Shown one piece after another: positions 1 through 9,556 of a stretch of DNA of 64,000 nucleotides. How positions within the stretch are numbered: the first letter of the stretch is position 1; each line of letters opens with the position of its first letter. Location: NCBI GenBank assembly GCA_933228675.1, contig OW121743.1, positions 111,471,468-111,535,467 on the forward strand, given 5' to 3'. The DNA comes from Stomorhina lunata. Taxonomy: Eukaryota > Arthropoda > Insecta > Diptera > Rhiniidae. Made by a program: the position numbers and the translations under genes. The notes below the pieces were generated by a model. The model had not been told where the DNA came from, searched no databases, and saw nothing but the letters and a program-made list of their open reading frames with translations.

Positions 1-897
1 AAAATCACTAGGGAGAGTTGTCAATTTTTTAGACCCTGTTATGTCAAGAAAGCAGAATGAAAGTCGAAGTAAAAGAAAAAGTTGAATTTAAAATTTGCAC
101 CGCACTCATCACTAAATAGTTTCATCTTACTTTTTGGGCCTTTTATAAACTTCACGAGTTTTTGATGATAAAATGCTTTACAAATGCTTCTCTTTATGAA
201 CTTTTAGAAAATATTTTAATTTATTTTTGACAAACAACAAAATACAATGAAAAAGATATATATTTTTTTCAATTTTCTTTTGCTTGACTTTTCAGGGATT
301 TGAAATTGAGAACGAAGTGTGTAGTGATTTTACCTAGTTTTTATTGTACTATGGTTAAAACCTTTTATTTGATCTAAAATATAACCCCTAATTCATGAAC
401 GAAAAATATTACTATAACAAGCTTATAATTCAAAGTTTCAATACGAAATTCCTACTACAAGACAATGATAATTTTATAATCGTTTACAATAAATTAAATT
501 TTGTGTTGAAATTTTAGTTTTTTCAATTTTGAAAGTTTAGGTTTAAATTTTGTTTCCATTGATTTTTTCTTTATTTTGTTGAATAAATCAATATCTTCAT
601 AATTGCCCAGTACACAATCTGTGCAAATTGTCTCAAATCGCAGAATATGCAAATGGGTATAGCAAATAAAAAACTTTCTATATTTTAATAGAATTTTTTT
701 GTCATTTGCTATACCAATTTGCAAATGCTAAGATGCTAGTATTTGCAATGTATTGTTAACTGGACTGATGATATTTTATTTTAAATTCAATTGTTTGAAA
801 ACAACTTTAAACTTGAATTTAAAAATTTTAAAACATTAAAACTTAAATTTTGAATTTATATCATATATAAATATATAAATATGCACTTATTGCTTAC
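1..897. other. AT-rich sequence, probably intron of the aminopeptidase gene
   Basis: I see no further exon here. The minus-strand aminopeptidase exon ends at 898 with a GTAAGC donor in phase 0, so the transcript must continue leftwards. I looked for the next block of the M17 N-terminal domain and did not find it, which suggests an intron longer than 890 bp. The short open frames here have no recognisable domain. Confidence 0.5.
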
Positions 898-1430
898 CAT
901 TCCCTCATCAAGCATTTCCAACTCATTGAAGCCAGCTCCTTCACGACCTAAACCAACAACTGCTACTGAACGATATTCCGCGTCTATATTATTAAACACT
1001 TTGCCACGCCCCAAAGTTCCTGATATATTGCATCTGTTACAAAACTCAATGAATATAAAATATTCCACCTTGAATTTTCTGAATTCTCACTTACTCTTTT
1101 ATCAATTCTGATACTTTTCCTTGTACTCGGTCATCAAATTTTTCACCACTGGTTGTTAATTTTGGATCTTTATCGCCCTCTTTGAGGTAGACACCAATGA
1201 CAAGTCCTTTCTACAATTTAAATTGTGTTTTTTATTGTTTGTTTTAAATTATAGTTACATTTTTTAATTTATAGTCGAACGATTCCCTTATTCGATATCG
1301 AAAATGTCTTACATACCGTTACTCGTGGATCTTCCGGAGATGCATAATGTCGCTTAGTGAAAATTTCTGAAACTTTTTTAATTCTTTTTACAGTTCGCGT
1401 CAGGGAACCAGTAAGTCGTAACGAAAACAT
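898..1430 (-). CDS. Leucine aminopeptidase (M17 family), 5' exons, mitochondrial presequence; partial
   Basis: Three exons read on the minus strand: 1317-1430 (38 codons, from the ATG at 1430), 1095-1210 and 898-1033. Introns are 106 and 61 bp, with donors GTATGT and GTAAGT and acceptors TAG and CAG, and the phases agree (0, then 2). The first exon starts MFSLRLTGSLTRTVKRIKK and is rich in Arg/Lys/Ser without acidic residues until SPEDPR, as expected for a mitochondrial targeting peptide. Exons 2-3 carry the M17 N-terminal domain: KGLVIGVY, SGEKFDDRVQGKVSELIK, GKVFNNIDAEYRSVAVVGLG and EGAGFNELEMLDEGM. Family members are Zn/Mn exopeptidases that remove N-terminal residues such as leucine. The metal-binding catalytic domain lies beyond the left edge. 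Among fly paralogues, mitochondrial granny smith (grsm) is the closest guess; sperm-specific S-Laps are an alternative. Confidence 0.85.
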
Positions 1431-1680
1431 TATTTTGCCTTTAGCTTGATTTAAAAATATTTATGTAAATTTTTTAAGTAAAAATATATTATTTGCGTTG
1501 AAAATTTTTTTAAGAAAATTGAAATAAAATTTTGATAACTTGTACTGATATTTCAATGCCTATTTAAATTGATTTAAATTTACAAATTTAAAGTGGATTA
1601 AATATGGTCTCCCTTTCAAGTAGCATATGAATTATTTGTTAGGATAACAATGTGACACAATTTAGTGTTCTTGTTATGGG

Positions 1681-2170
1681 TATATTAGATTAGATTAGAT
1701 AGGAGGACCTCACAGAAAACTGTAAGATTATGCACAAGACCATAGGTGTTGATCCATAGTGCGTCCTCGATTAAGAAGCTTCATTTCGAGAAGCATTACC
1801 AACATTTAGCACATTTTGTTTTCCTCCTTTATCAGTTCACATAAAGCTTCGACAATTTGATATATTTTATCATCTTTAGAGGATGCACGTTCCTTAGATC
1901 TTCTAGATTCTGAAAAAAGTAAGAATCAAAACATTTAAATCGATTGTTAGATAGTGCAACACATTGACAAAGGAAATGGTATGTATCCTCTTCTTCTTCG
2001 TTGCACCATCTACACATATCGTCATTTCTTAAGCGTATTTTTTTCAAGAAGTACCTTAAGTTATTATGTCCAGTTATGATACCTACATATATCCTTAAAT
2101 CATTTTTATCCATATTTAATATAGTTTTTTGTGTGTTATGGGTAGGTGCATAATTTCCTTCAACATTTCA
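1681..2170 (-). mobile_element. 5'-truncated non-LTR retrotransposon (LINE) 3' fragment
   Basis: On the minus strand a frame open from about 2170 to a stop at 1832 ends with the zinc-knuckle tail typical of R1/I/Jockey-type LINE polymerases: VGIITGHNNLRYFLKKI, then CRWCNEEEEDTYHFLCQC (Cys-x2-Cys-x8-His-x3-Cys). About 130 nt of 3' UTR follows, then a short tail of repeated TCTAA units at 1681-1703, the kind of simple tail many LINEs end in. Reverse transcriptase is absent, so this is a dead 5'-truncated copy. Confidence 0.75.
1832..2113 (-). pseudogene. LINE polymerase C-terminal fragment (Cys/His knuckle)
   Basis: A 93-residue open stretch, the C-terminal end of a LINE ORF2. TGHNNLR corresponds to the LTGH motif upstream of the zinc knuckle; CRWC and HFLCQC supply the knuckle ligands. 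It begins inside a longer open frame that hits a stop near 2170 and has no endonuclease or RT motifs. It is not expected to make a functional protein. Confidence 0.7.
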
Positions 2171-2771
2171 AAGTACTAGATCGTTATATTATAACCCCCA
2201 ATCGGGTGAATTTTTTGAGATATTTGAATGCTGCAGACTTAAAGAATTTATAGCTAGTGCAAGACCACCAAAGCAGATCGGCGAATAAAATCTAAACAAA
2301 TTGGAGTTACAAACATTATAGATCTATAAAATCATTTGGAGGATATCAAATGAAAATTCCATTTAAAAATCGGATTCTAAAGTTAAACTACAGAACTTTC
2401 TACAATATTTTGCTTTTAGCAAAATTTAGTTTAGGAGATACAACGTTACCAAATTTCCAAAAATTACTTTTGTACAAATAAAAGGCCTTAGTAGTAGGAG
2501 ATCTCTATTCAGTAAGTTATAAAAAATAATTGTAGCATTTTACCCGAAAAAAGTTCTTACCTTTGGTTTGATATCGAAGAATTAGAGGAAATGTGCAATT
2601 TAATTTATAAAATATTACTTATACTTAATCTCAATACCTCTAACAGGTCATATAACATATATACTAATTACTGTTCCGAAGCTGGATAACATTAACCCTT
2701 TTTATACTGAGTGAGGTCACGGTGAAAATTTTGTTATTTTAGAAATTTGTTAGAGCAACTACAGGAGATAA
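2171..2771. other. Intergenic AT-rich sequence, no feature seen
   Basis: Lies between the LINE fragment and the first MITE copy. No exon-like frame with splice sites or conserved motif was seen on either strand. Confidence 0.5.
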
Positions 2772-2924
2772 TATGTTTGTTCCCGTACTTTAACGAAACT
2801 ACCCAAAACAGTCCAAAATTATTAGAAATTACTCAAAAAACAACAATTTGTATTAAACATTATGTACGGGAACGCATTTGAGTAAGTTTGAGTTGTTTCG
2901 TTAAAGTAAAGGAACTAACATAAT
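2772..2924. mobile_element. Short inverted-repeat element (MITE family M1), copy 1
   Basis: About 150 bp bounded by inverted repeats: ATGTTTGTTCCCGTACTTTA at the left and, in reverse complement, ATGTTAGTTCCTTTACTTTA at the right, both continuing ACGAAAC (27 bp, 3 mismatches). The interior contains AATTACTCAAAAAACAACAA, shared with the copy at 10825. No coding capacity. Related copies lie at 10825-11084 and 15849-16013. Confidence 0.7.
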
Positions 2925-3647
2925 ATAGTTTTATTGGCAAATGATGATGAAAGTGCAGATAATAATTGACTTATGTTAAGATTTTTTATTTCTATAAAAA
3001 AATATCAAAAAGTAACCTTTAAAAAGAATGGCGTCAAAATGATCCCAAACATTTGTTGGCCAGTTTTTAATTTTTTTGGGGAAAATAAAAAAAGTTATAT
3101 GTATATAGATCTAAAACTCTTTATTACTTTAAAACTAGTAGAAAATAAACTTAGAAATTAGCTAACATCATTTTGTACTAAAATGTATTTCTTTTTGAAT
3201 GTATTTTTGATGCAAATTTTCGAAAAATTTGTTTACAATTTCCAACTAAAAATTGCTTATAATTGTACAAACAGTAAATGGCAGTTGGCATTCGAATAGA
3301 CCTTTAATATGGCTTATAAATAGTCATATGTTAATATACATTGTATTTTTTGTTTGTTTGTTTTTTTGGTAAATAGCTCTAGAATTTAGTCTATAAAAGA
3401 ATGTTCTTTATAAATTATTAATATTTTTAATAAGGAAATTCACAAGGAACCTTTACATATTGTCATGAGTCTCAAGAATCGCTTAATAGTTTAAATTTTT
3501 ACATTTTAAATCGAAAATATTTTAAAGTAATATTTATATAATATCAAGGATATCAGAAGATTATTTTTCTTTGAAAACTAAAACCGTAAATTTTTAAATT
3601 TCGACATATGACAATATGACTAGAATACTCGGAATACTCGTATATAT
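2925..3647. other. Intergenic AT-rich sequence downstream of Mtfp1
   Basis: Noncoding A+T-rich DNA between the MITE and the end of the minus-strand Mtfp1 gene. It presumably includes the Mtfp1 3' UTR next to 3647. The 62-codon open frame at 2973-3161 has no recognisable domain. Confidence 0.5.
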
Positions 3648-4405
3648 TTAATTATTTTTAAAATATTTGCGGTACGTGTTATCCATTATATAATCAGTTA
3701 AATTGTCAATAGGATGTATAATCAATGGTATGGAAGACAAGCCAATAGCAACAGGTAAATACTTCACAGCAATTTTTTTGGCATGAGCTCTTTTAAGCAG
3801 TGTTCCACTATATTTGGTGATTCTGTAAACAAAAAAATACAATAATTTTATAATTGTATATAGGTATATAAAAATGTTAATACCCTACACCCCCATAGGT
3901 GGTGTAGGGTTTGCGCTGATAGTTTAAGGAGTTGAAAAATTTATCTGAGACCCACAGATCGACTCAATATCACTTCCTAAATGGATTTAAAGGTCTCCGT
4001 CGCTTCGTGTGACTAGAAGTCTACATGGAATATTACAACATTACCTACCTATTTATGGTAAAACCTGGTATCGCAACTGAGGCTAACATCTGCCATATGA
4101 AGACATCCATAGCAGTAATACCAGCGCTACTAACAGAAGAAGTTTGTTGATAATTTTTATAGGTTTTATCAACAGTGTCCGCAACAGCGTATCCAGTAGC
4201 TACAAGATAACTGCCCTTGACAACAGTTTTAGGAATTAAATGACGAAAAGCTTCACCAACTTCATTGGTATAACCTAAAGGATAAAAAAAAACAAAAACA
4301 AATGCAATAAAAATAAAATTGATTTTTAACCATAAGAAACTTCAATTCTTACTTACCTAAATATCGCAACAGAGTATCACGATATAAATCTACTTCTTTA
4401 TCCAT
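3648..4405 (-). CDS. Mtfp1: Mitochondrial fission process protein 1 (MTP18/MTFP1) homologue
   Basis: Three exons on the minus strand: 4357-4405 (ATG at 4405), 4049-4274 and 3648-3822, joined in phases 1 and 2, giving 149 residues; human MTFP1 is slightly longer (about 166). Donors are GTAAGT and GTAGGT, acceptors TAG and CAG. Family landmarks are all present in order: DLYRDTLLRYLG at the N-terminus, TNEVGEAFRHLIP, AVADTVDK, DVFIWQMLASVAIPGFTINR, and the terminal SIPLIIHPIDNLTDYIMDN. The hydrophobic stretches correspond to the family's membrane segments. MTFP1 is an integral inner-mitochondrial-membrane protein that promotes mitochondrial division; assignment of the role here is by homology. 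The 226-bp second intron holds a short hairpin at 3881-3911. The copia insertion lies 2 kb upstream of the start codon. Confidence 0.9.
3881..3911. repeat. Short hairpin ACCCTACAC...GTGTAGGGT in Mtfp1 intron 2
   Basis: ACCCTACAC (3882-3890) is followed 11 nt later by its reverse complement GTGTAGGGT (3902-3910). Similar TACCCT-type hairpins occur at 63,193-63,230 and, as a half, at 24,119, where they belong to a dispersed repeat end. This is probably a remnant of that family. Confidence 0.4.
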
Positions 4406-4914
4406 TTCGTAAAATGTTTTAATTTATAGGGAATGTTGTTATCAAATAATCTAAAGCTCTTCTTTTTTATTATGTAATTTGTGTGAATTTTAGTTTTTTT
4501 TAGGATTTAAAAAGTTTTAACTTGTACTTGCACCTTGTATTTTAAATGCATTTGTCCATTATGTGTTTCCGTTTCCGATGAGTTCCTCTTGTTTTAAGTT
4601 CCGTTGCGTATGATTATTGAATAAAAACCGTTAATGGTTATTGAATGCGATTTGCTGTGTTAAATTTTTTTGAAACACATTGCGACAACAACAATTTGGT
4701 ATAAATTAAAAATAATGTGATAGCCTGTGATGGTAATGTAGCGATTTTCTGAACATGAGCGACTATAATGATGAATATTTTTTGTTTAATTTTCAAAGTG
4801 CCGTTTTACACACATCAGCTTTACTTTACATTCATTTATCAGTTTTCATTTTATTTTCCTCTATCGTTGCACCGAAAATATCAGTAATGTGTTTATAAGG
4901 AATCATATCAACAT
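4406..4914. other. Upstream region of Mtfp1
   Basis: AT-rich noncoding DNA upstream of the minus-strand Mtfp1 start codon; it must contain the promoter and 5' UTR, but I cannot place a core promoter motif with confidence. Confidence 0.4.
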
Positions 4915-5870
4915 TTCTTCTATAGAAAATTTTTTATTAAAAATTTTTTCATAGAAAACTTTTTTATAAAAAATTTTTCCATAGAAAGGTTTTTTATCAA
5001 AAATTTTTCTTAAATTTTTGTGTAGATTTTTTTTTTAATTATTGTATAGAAAATTTTTTTATCTAAAAATTATCCATAGAAAATTTTTTTATCCAAAATT
5101 TTTTTATAAAAAATTTTTTATTCAAAATTTTTCTATAGATAATTTTTTTTAACAAATTTTTCTCCTACATAAAAATCTTTGTTCAAATAAAACTATTTTT
5201 TTTCAAAAATTTGTCATCAAAATGTTTCTATAGAATCTTTTTATCAAGCATTTTTTTATACAAAATTTTTCTATAGACAATGTTTTTAATCGTTTTTCCA
5301 AAGATGATTTTTTTATCAAACTTTTTTCTATAGAAAATTTTTTCAACAAAAATTTTGTATAAAAAATTTTTCTATAAAATTATTTTTTATCAAGCATTTT
5401 TTATATAATTTTTTTTTTATTCCTTCACTATGTGCAGAGTGCCGTGAAGAGGGGGTAAGATGCTTAAAATTTTTTTCTCAAAAATTTTTCTATAGAATTT
5501 TTTTTGTAATTTTTGTAAAGAAGATTTTTTCATTGAAAATTTTTCTATAGAAAACTTTTTTATCCAAAAATTTTCTATAGAAAATTTTTTTATCCAAAAT
5601 TTTTCTACAGAAAATTTTTTTACCAAACGTTTTTCTATAGAAATTTTTTTTCGCGAATTTTTTCAACAAAAATTTTTATTAAAAATTTTTCTATAGAATT
5701 TTTTTATCAACCGTTTTTTTATAGAAAAACTTTTTATAAAAAATTTTTTGATAGAAAATTTGTTTATCAAAAATTGTTAAGAAAATTTTTCTACAGAAAA
5801 ATTTTTCTTTTTTTTTGTATAGAAAATTTTTATCAAAAATTTTTCTAAAGAATGAAAATGTTTATATATA
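4915..5870. repeat. AT-rich minisatellite, flavour A (about 30-bp unit)
   Basis: Degenerate tandem copies of TTTTTCTATAGAAAA followed by TTTTTTATCAAAAA (unit about 30 bp). The half-unit AAAATTTTCTATAGAAAA sits inside a palindrome, so either strand reads nearly alike. Short open frames here such as 5417-5626 (FSIENFWIKKFSIEKF) are translations of the repeat. A non-repeat island lies at about 5417-5460. Confidence 0.85.
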
Positions 5871-5888
5871 TAAAAAAAATAATTTACA

Positions 5889-6043
5889 ATAGATGGCGCC
5901 ACTTAATAATTATTCAAAATGAATTGAATCGTAAACTATGCATTTAATTATGTAAAGAACTTAAGCAAAGTTGTTGTGCTTAATTTTCACAAGATGGCGA
6001 TCAATCAAAATTGAATTGAATCGTAAACTATGCATATGATCAT
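5889..6043. repeat. Pair of diverged direct repeats beginning AGATGGCG
   Basis: AGATGGCG at 5889 and 5993 is followed within 16-30 nt by GAATTGAATCGTAAACTATG CAT in both copies (about 5921-5943 and 6013-6035). The stretch to the left LTR at 6443 is otherwise unremarkable; the 70-codon frame at 6030-6242 has no recognisable domain. Confidence 0.5.
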
Positions 6044-6442
6044 GCGTCAATCGAATAAAATCAATGATTCAATATTAATTGCATATTTATGTAATTTCAT
6101 TCATTCACATTTATTTTGGTTTGTGTCGCAGCAACGCGCGCTTGGTACGGCTAGTATTAAAAGATGTTGCCATATACAAAAAAATGCTAGGTTTATGAAA
6201 CAAACCTTTGTGAAAAAAGACAATGTTTTTTTAAATATTTAGATATGCTACGGCTAATAAGTAAATGATTTTAAATTTTAACCCTATTAATTGCTCCTGT
6301 TAAGATTCAACAGTCAGATGACTTGTTTACAAATTTGAACAATCTAAGTCTTAAACCGCCCTCGTATATATACATACATATTTGCAAGAAATATTGATTT
6401 ACCATCAAGACAAGTTATATTTTACGAAAGTGATAAAAAAAA

Positions 6443-6597
6443 TGTTAAAATATACAATTAAATACTTTAATTTGTGTTACTTGTTACACCTCATTTTTGT
6501 ATAAACTCAGTTACCTTTTATAAAAACGTTTACTTGAATTTAATAAAATTCTATCATTCAATTATTTTACCCTAACAAATTCGTGTCTATTTTATCT
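6443..6597 (+). repeat. 5' LTR of copia-type element
   Basis: Begins TGTTAAAATATACAATTAAA and ends TGTCTATTTTATCT. It lies exactly 2,248 bp before the 3' LTR, with which I see no difference. It contains AATAAAA at 6542 as a possible poly(A) signal. It does not end in the usual CA, but both LTRs and the AAAAA target duplication fix the boundary. Confidence 0.9.
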
Positions 6598-6611
6598 GGT
6601 TATGGGCCCAG
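6598..6611 (+). other. Primer-binding site (internal initiator tRNA-Met)
   Basis: GGTTATGGGCCCAG directly abuts the LTR. It is complementary to the anticodon arm region of initiator tRNA-Met (CTGGGCCCATAACC), the half-tRNA priming known for Drosophila copia. The first in-frame ATG of gag (6602) lies inside this site; the ATG at 6614 is the likelier start. Confidence 0.8.
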
Positions 6612-6613
6612 AC

Positions 6614-6961
6614 ATGGCTGAGGAAATGTTTTCCATTAATTTGTTCGAGGGTCGGAATTTTGATAATTGGAAATTTAGGTTGGAGGCAATTTTAGATGAA
6701 CATGGATTTTTGAATTTAGTAAGGAAAGATGTTGAAGAATTGGTAGCTCAAGAAGCCAATCTTACCAAGAAGGAGGAGCTAAGAAAGAATGATAAAAAGG
6801 CAAAATCCATAATTATTAGAAGAATTGCTGATTCCCATTTGGAATACGTTAAGGATTGCAAGAGTTCCTATGAAGTTTTGTTGGCTCTTACAAATGTGTT
6901 CGCGAAGACAGACAACCTGAAGTTTCCGAAGACGGTGATAGTGAATTTGAAGAAGCCGTAA
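6614..6961 (+). pseudogene. Copia gag N-terminal fragment
   Basis: From the ATG at 6614 the frame reads MAEEMFSINLFEGRNFDNWK and on through SSYEVLLALTNVF, the usual N-terminal copia gag fold (FxGxNFxxWK, then a region ending in LW/LL-L). Gag-like sequence stops at about 6899. After this the frame runs through sequence belonging to pol in another register and ends at 6961. Nucleocapsid, protease and integrase are missing, so no functional capsid protein is expected. Confidence 0.8.
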
Positions 6962-8679
6962 GTGAACCTGAAAGTGGAAATAACAGTCATCCAGTGGATG
7001 ATTCAGAGACGGTGGATGAAATAGTTATTGAAGATTCCGAAATTGGTGACGATGAACAGCAATTGCGTAGAAGTAAAAGAATAATAAAACCACCAGCTCG
7101 TTTTAATTATTTTGCGTTAGCCCTAAATGCTGAACAGTTTGTATCGAATATACCTGTAACATATGAAGACGTTAAAAGCTGTGACGATTCAAGTGAGTGG
7201 TTTGAAGCTATCAAAAGTGAGTTAGAGTCCTTAGAGAAAAATAATACTTGGAGCTTAGTAGAACGTCCTGAAGGAAAAAGTTTTGTAGACTGCAAATGGG
7301 TTTTCAAGAGAAAATTGGATAGTAATGGTAATCCAGCCGAATACAAGGCACGTGTTGTAGCTAAAGGTTTTACACAACGTCAAGGATTTGACTTTCAAGA
7401 AACATATTCTCCAGTTGCTCGTATTGGTACTTTCCGTGTTTTACTTGCTGTGGCCAATAAGATGAAATACCATATTCAACAAATGGACGTGAAGACCGCA
7501 TTTTTGAATGGATTTCTTCGTGAAGAAATCTATATGAAACCTCCCGAAGGATATAAATGTGAACCGAATCTGGTATGTAAATTAAATCGTTCTTTGTATG
7601 GCTTAAAACAGGCACCACGAATGTGGAACGAGAGATTTAACAATTATGTATTGAAATTGAAATTTTACCGATCCAAAAACGACTATTGCTTATATATTAG
7701 AAAAACTAATAATAATATAGTATACATATTGCTCTATGTGGATGATCTCCTAATTGTCGGAAACAATATTAAAGAAATAGAAACTGTAAAAACAGTATTG
7801 CAGAAAGAATTTCAAATGAAAGATCTAGGAAAGATAGATGTATATTTGGGAGTTAAAGTAATACGAAATTTTGAAAGTTCTACAATAAAAATCAATCAAA
7901 AATCATTTATACATAATCTACTTAAACGATTTGGAATGGAAAATTGCAATGGTGTTGATACTCCAATGGAACCGAAATTAAGTTTGTCAAAAGATTCTAG
8001 AAACAACTACACGAAGGAGCCATATAAAGAATTAATTGGATGTTTAATGTATTTAATGCTTACTTCTAGACCAGATCTAAGTGTTAGTGTTAACTATTTA
8101 AGTCGTTTTCAAAATTGTGCTACTGATTGTCATTGGAATCATTTAAAAAGGATACTCAGATATCTCAAGAATACCGTTAATTTGGAACTTTTGTATGATG
8201 CAAAAACAGATGATGTTATACTTGGTTATTCGGATGCAGATTGGGGAAATGACATAGATGACAGAAAATCTGTTAGTGGTTACTTAATTAAAGTATTTGG
8301 CTGTTCCGTTTCCTGGCTTACTAAAAAGCAACCTACAGTTTCACTTTCATCTACTGAAGCTGAATATATAGCTCTCTGCGTTACAGCATGTGAAATTATT
8401 TCAATAAAGAAGTTACTGAAAGACTTTAATATTACTACAGATTCTCCTGTTTGTTTATTTGAAGATAATATGTCATGTATTAAAATTGCTGAAGAACCTA
8501 AAGAACATCAAAGGATGAAACATATTGATATTAAGTATAATTATGTTCGAGATTTAGTTCAAGAAAATATTATCAAAATTATATACAAATCAACCAAGGA
8601 ACAAACTGCCGATTTCTTTACAAAGCCTTTATCAAAACAGCTTTTTGAATGTTTCAGAAATAATGTTGGATTTATTTAA
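6901..8679 (+). CDS. Copia pol C-terminal part: reverse transcriptase and RNase H
   Basis: A frame open from about 6901 to the TAA at 8677-8679; no upstream start in this frame is obvious, so it was presumably read as part of the gag-pol polyprotein. Order: acidic linker, LRRSKRIIKPPARF (the usual RRSxRxxKPPxR boundary), RVT_2 reverse transcriptase with EWFEAIKSEL, WSLVERPEG, KTAFLNGFLREEIYM, LYGLKQAPRMW and the catalytic YVDDLLIVG (7735-7761), then RNase H with DADWGNDIDDRKSVSGY, SLSSTEAEYIAL, DNMSCI and HIDIKYNYVRD. I see no stop or frameshift. This part of the enzyme looks intact even though integrase is gone, unlike an old decayed copy. Confidence 0.88.
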   Translation, partial: REDRQPEVSEDGDSEFEEAVSEPESGNNSHPVDDSETVDEIVIEDSEIGDDEQQLRRSKRIIKPPARFNYFALALNAEQFVSNIPVTYEDVKSCDDSSEWFEAIKSELESLEKNNTWSLVERPEGKSFVDCKWVFKRKLDSNGNPAEYKARVVAKGFTQRQGFDFQETYSPVARIGTFRVLLAVANKMKYHIQQMDVKTAFLNGFLREEIYMKPPEGYKCEPNLVCKLNRSLYGLKQAPRMWNERFNNYVLKLKFYRSKNDYCLYIRKTNNNIVYILLYVDDLLIVGNNIKEIETVKTVLQKEFQMKDLGKIDVYLGVKVIRNFESSTIKINQKSFIHNLLKRFGMENCNGVDTPMEPKLSLSKDSRNNYTKEPYKELIGCLMYLMLTSRPDLSVSVNYLSRFQNCATDCHWNHLKRILRYLKNTVNLELLYDAKTDDVILGYSDADWGNDIDDRKSVSGYLIKVFGCSVSWLTKKQPTVSLSSTEAEYIALCVTACEIISIKKLLKDFNITTDSPVCLFEDNMSCIKIAEEPKEHQRMKHIDIKYNYVRDLVQENIIKIIYKSTKEQTADFFTKPLSKQLFECFRNNVGFI

Positions 8680-8681
8680 TT

Positions 8682-8690
8682 GAGTGGGGG
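8682..8690 (+). other. Polypurine tract of copia-type element
   Basis: GAGTGGGGG directly precedes the 3' LTR (TGTTAAAA at 8691), the position and composition expected of the plus-strand primer. Confidence 0.75.
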
Positions 8691-8845
8691 TGTTAAAATA
8701 TACAATTAAATACTTTAATTTGTGTTACTTGTTACACCTCATTTTTGTATAAACTCAGTTACCTTTTATAAAAACGTTTACTTGAATTTAATAAAATTCT
8801 ATCATTCAATTATTTTACCCTAACAAATTCGTGTCTATTTTATCT
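8691..8845 (+). repeat. 3' LTR of copia-type element
   Basis: 155 bp, no differences seen from the 5' LTR; followed by AAAAA, the target duplication. Confidence 0.9.
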
Positions 8846-8850
8846 AAAAA

Positions 8851-9556
8851 TTCAAGCAATGTTTGAAAATTAATTAACTTTTTGCATAAAAGATAACGTT
8901 TTATTTAAAAAAGTAACGGACTTTAAAATGTCCCGAATTTTTATATAATTTAGAAAAAAAAACTTATTGTGTTTCTCAGTGTTAGAGAACACAACCCTGT
9001 TTACATATTATGTACCAAAATGTCATTGATAAGGAAAACAACAAAAAGGAGAAAATAAAACGTCAAATGATGAACGCATCATCGTAATTTGTTTTTGTTG
9101 TTGTGTGAGGATAAAAATTTACGTCTTGATTTGTAAAAAGGAAAATTAAAACTTTATTAGAATTCAATAAATAGTCTTTTATAAATATAAACGCTATAAG
9201 TTTATTTAAATATTAACAATACCCAGTAGTTTTGTAGAAAAAGGTAATCAAATGCTTAGAAAGAAACAACAAAAATTTTAAAGCAAAAAAATTCAAACTT
9301 CAATCGATGAACAACAATTGCATTAGTCATACAATTTTGTTTGTGAAAATTCTTTATATTATTTTAATGTTTGAAAATGGAATGACACAACAGACACACA
9401 GAGCACAAATGACCTTTTAATGATTTATCATGATATCACCAAGGAAGGGATTGTGCTGGATTGATGTTAACTTACTCCTTGTTGGTTGGAGTAATTTTGT
9501 GTATAATATTGATTTTATTTCTTGTGTTTTTCAGACTAAGTTGAATTTACTGGACC
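8851..9556 (+). promoter_or_regulatory. Vps4 upstream region and 5' UTR
   Basis: Noncoding DNA between the copia element and the Vps4 start. GTGTTTTTCAG at 9524-9534 looks like a splice acceptor 22 nt before the ATG, suggesting a noncoding first exon upstream; I could not fix its donor or the transcription start. Confidence 0.4.

Larger units (their letters stand above)
6443..8845 (+). mobile_element. Copia-type LTR retrotransposon with large internal deletion
   Basis: A 2,403-bp element with two 155-bp LTRs that appear identical, flanked by a 5-bp AAAAA target duplication (6438-6442 and 8846-8850). The primer-binding site and polypurine tract are intact. The coding region is the start of gag joined to the far end of pol (linker, reverse transcriptase, RNase H); the rest of gag, the protease and the integrase are missing. 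LTR identity implies a recent insertion. It probably moves, if at all, with proteins supplied in trans. Confidence 0.92.

Noticed and set aside
7107..7618. Minus-strand frames inside the copia pol region
   Set aside because: Antisense shadows of the reverse-transcriptase frame with no domain of their own.
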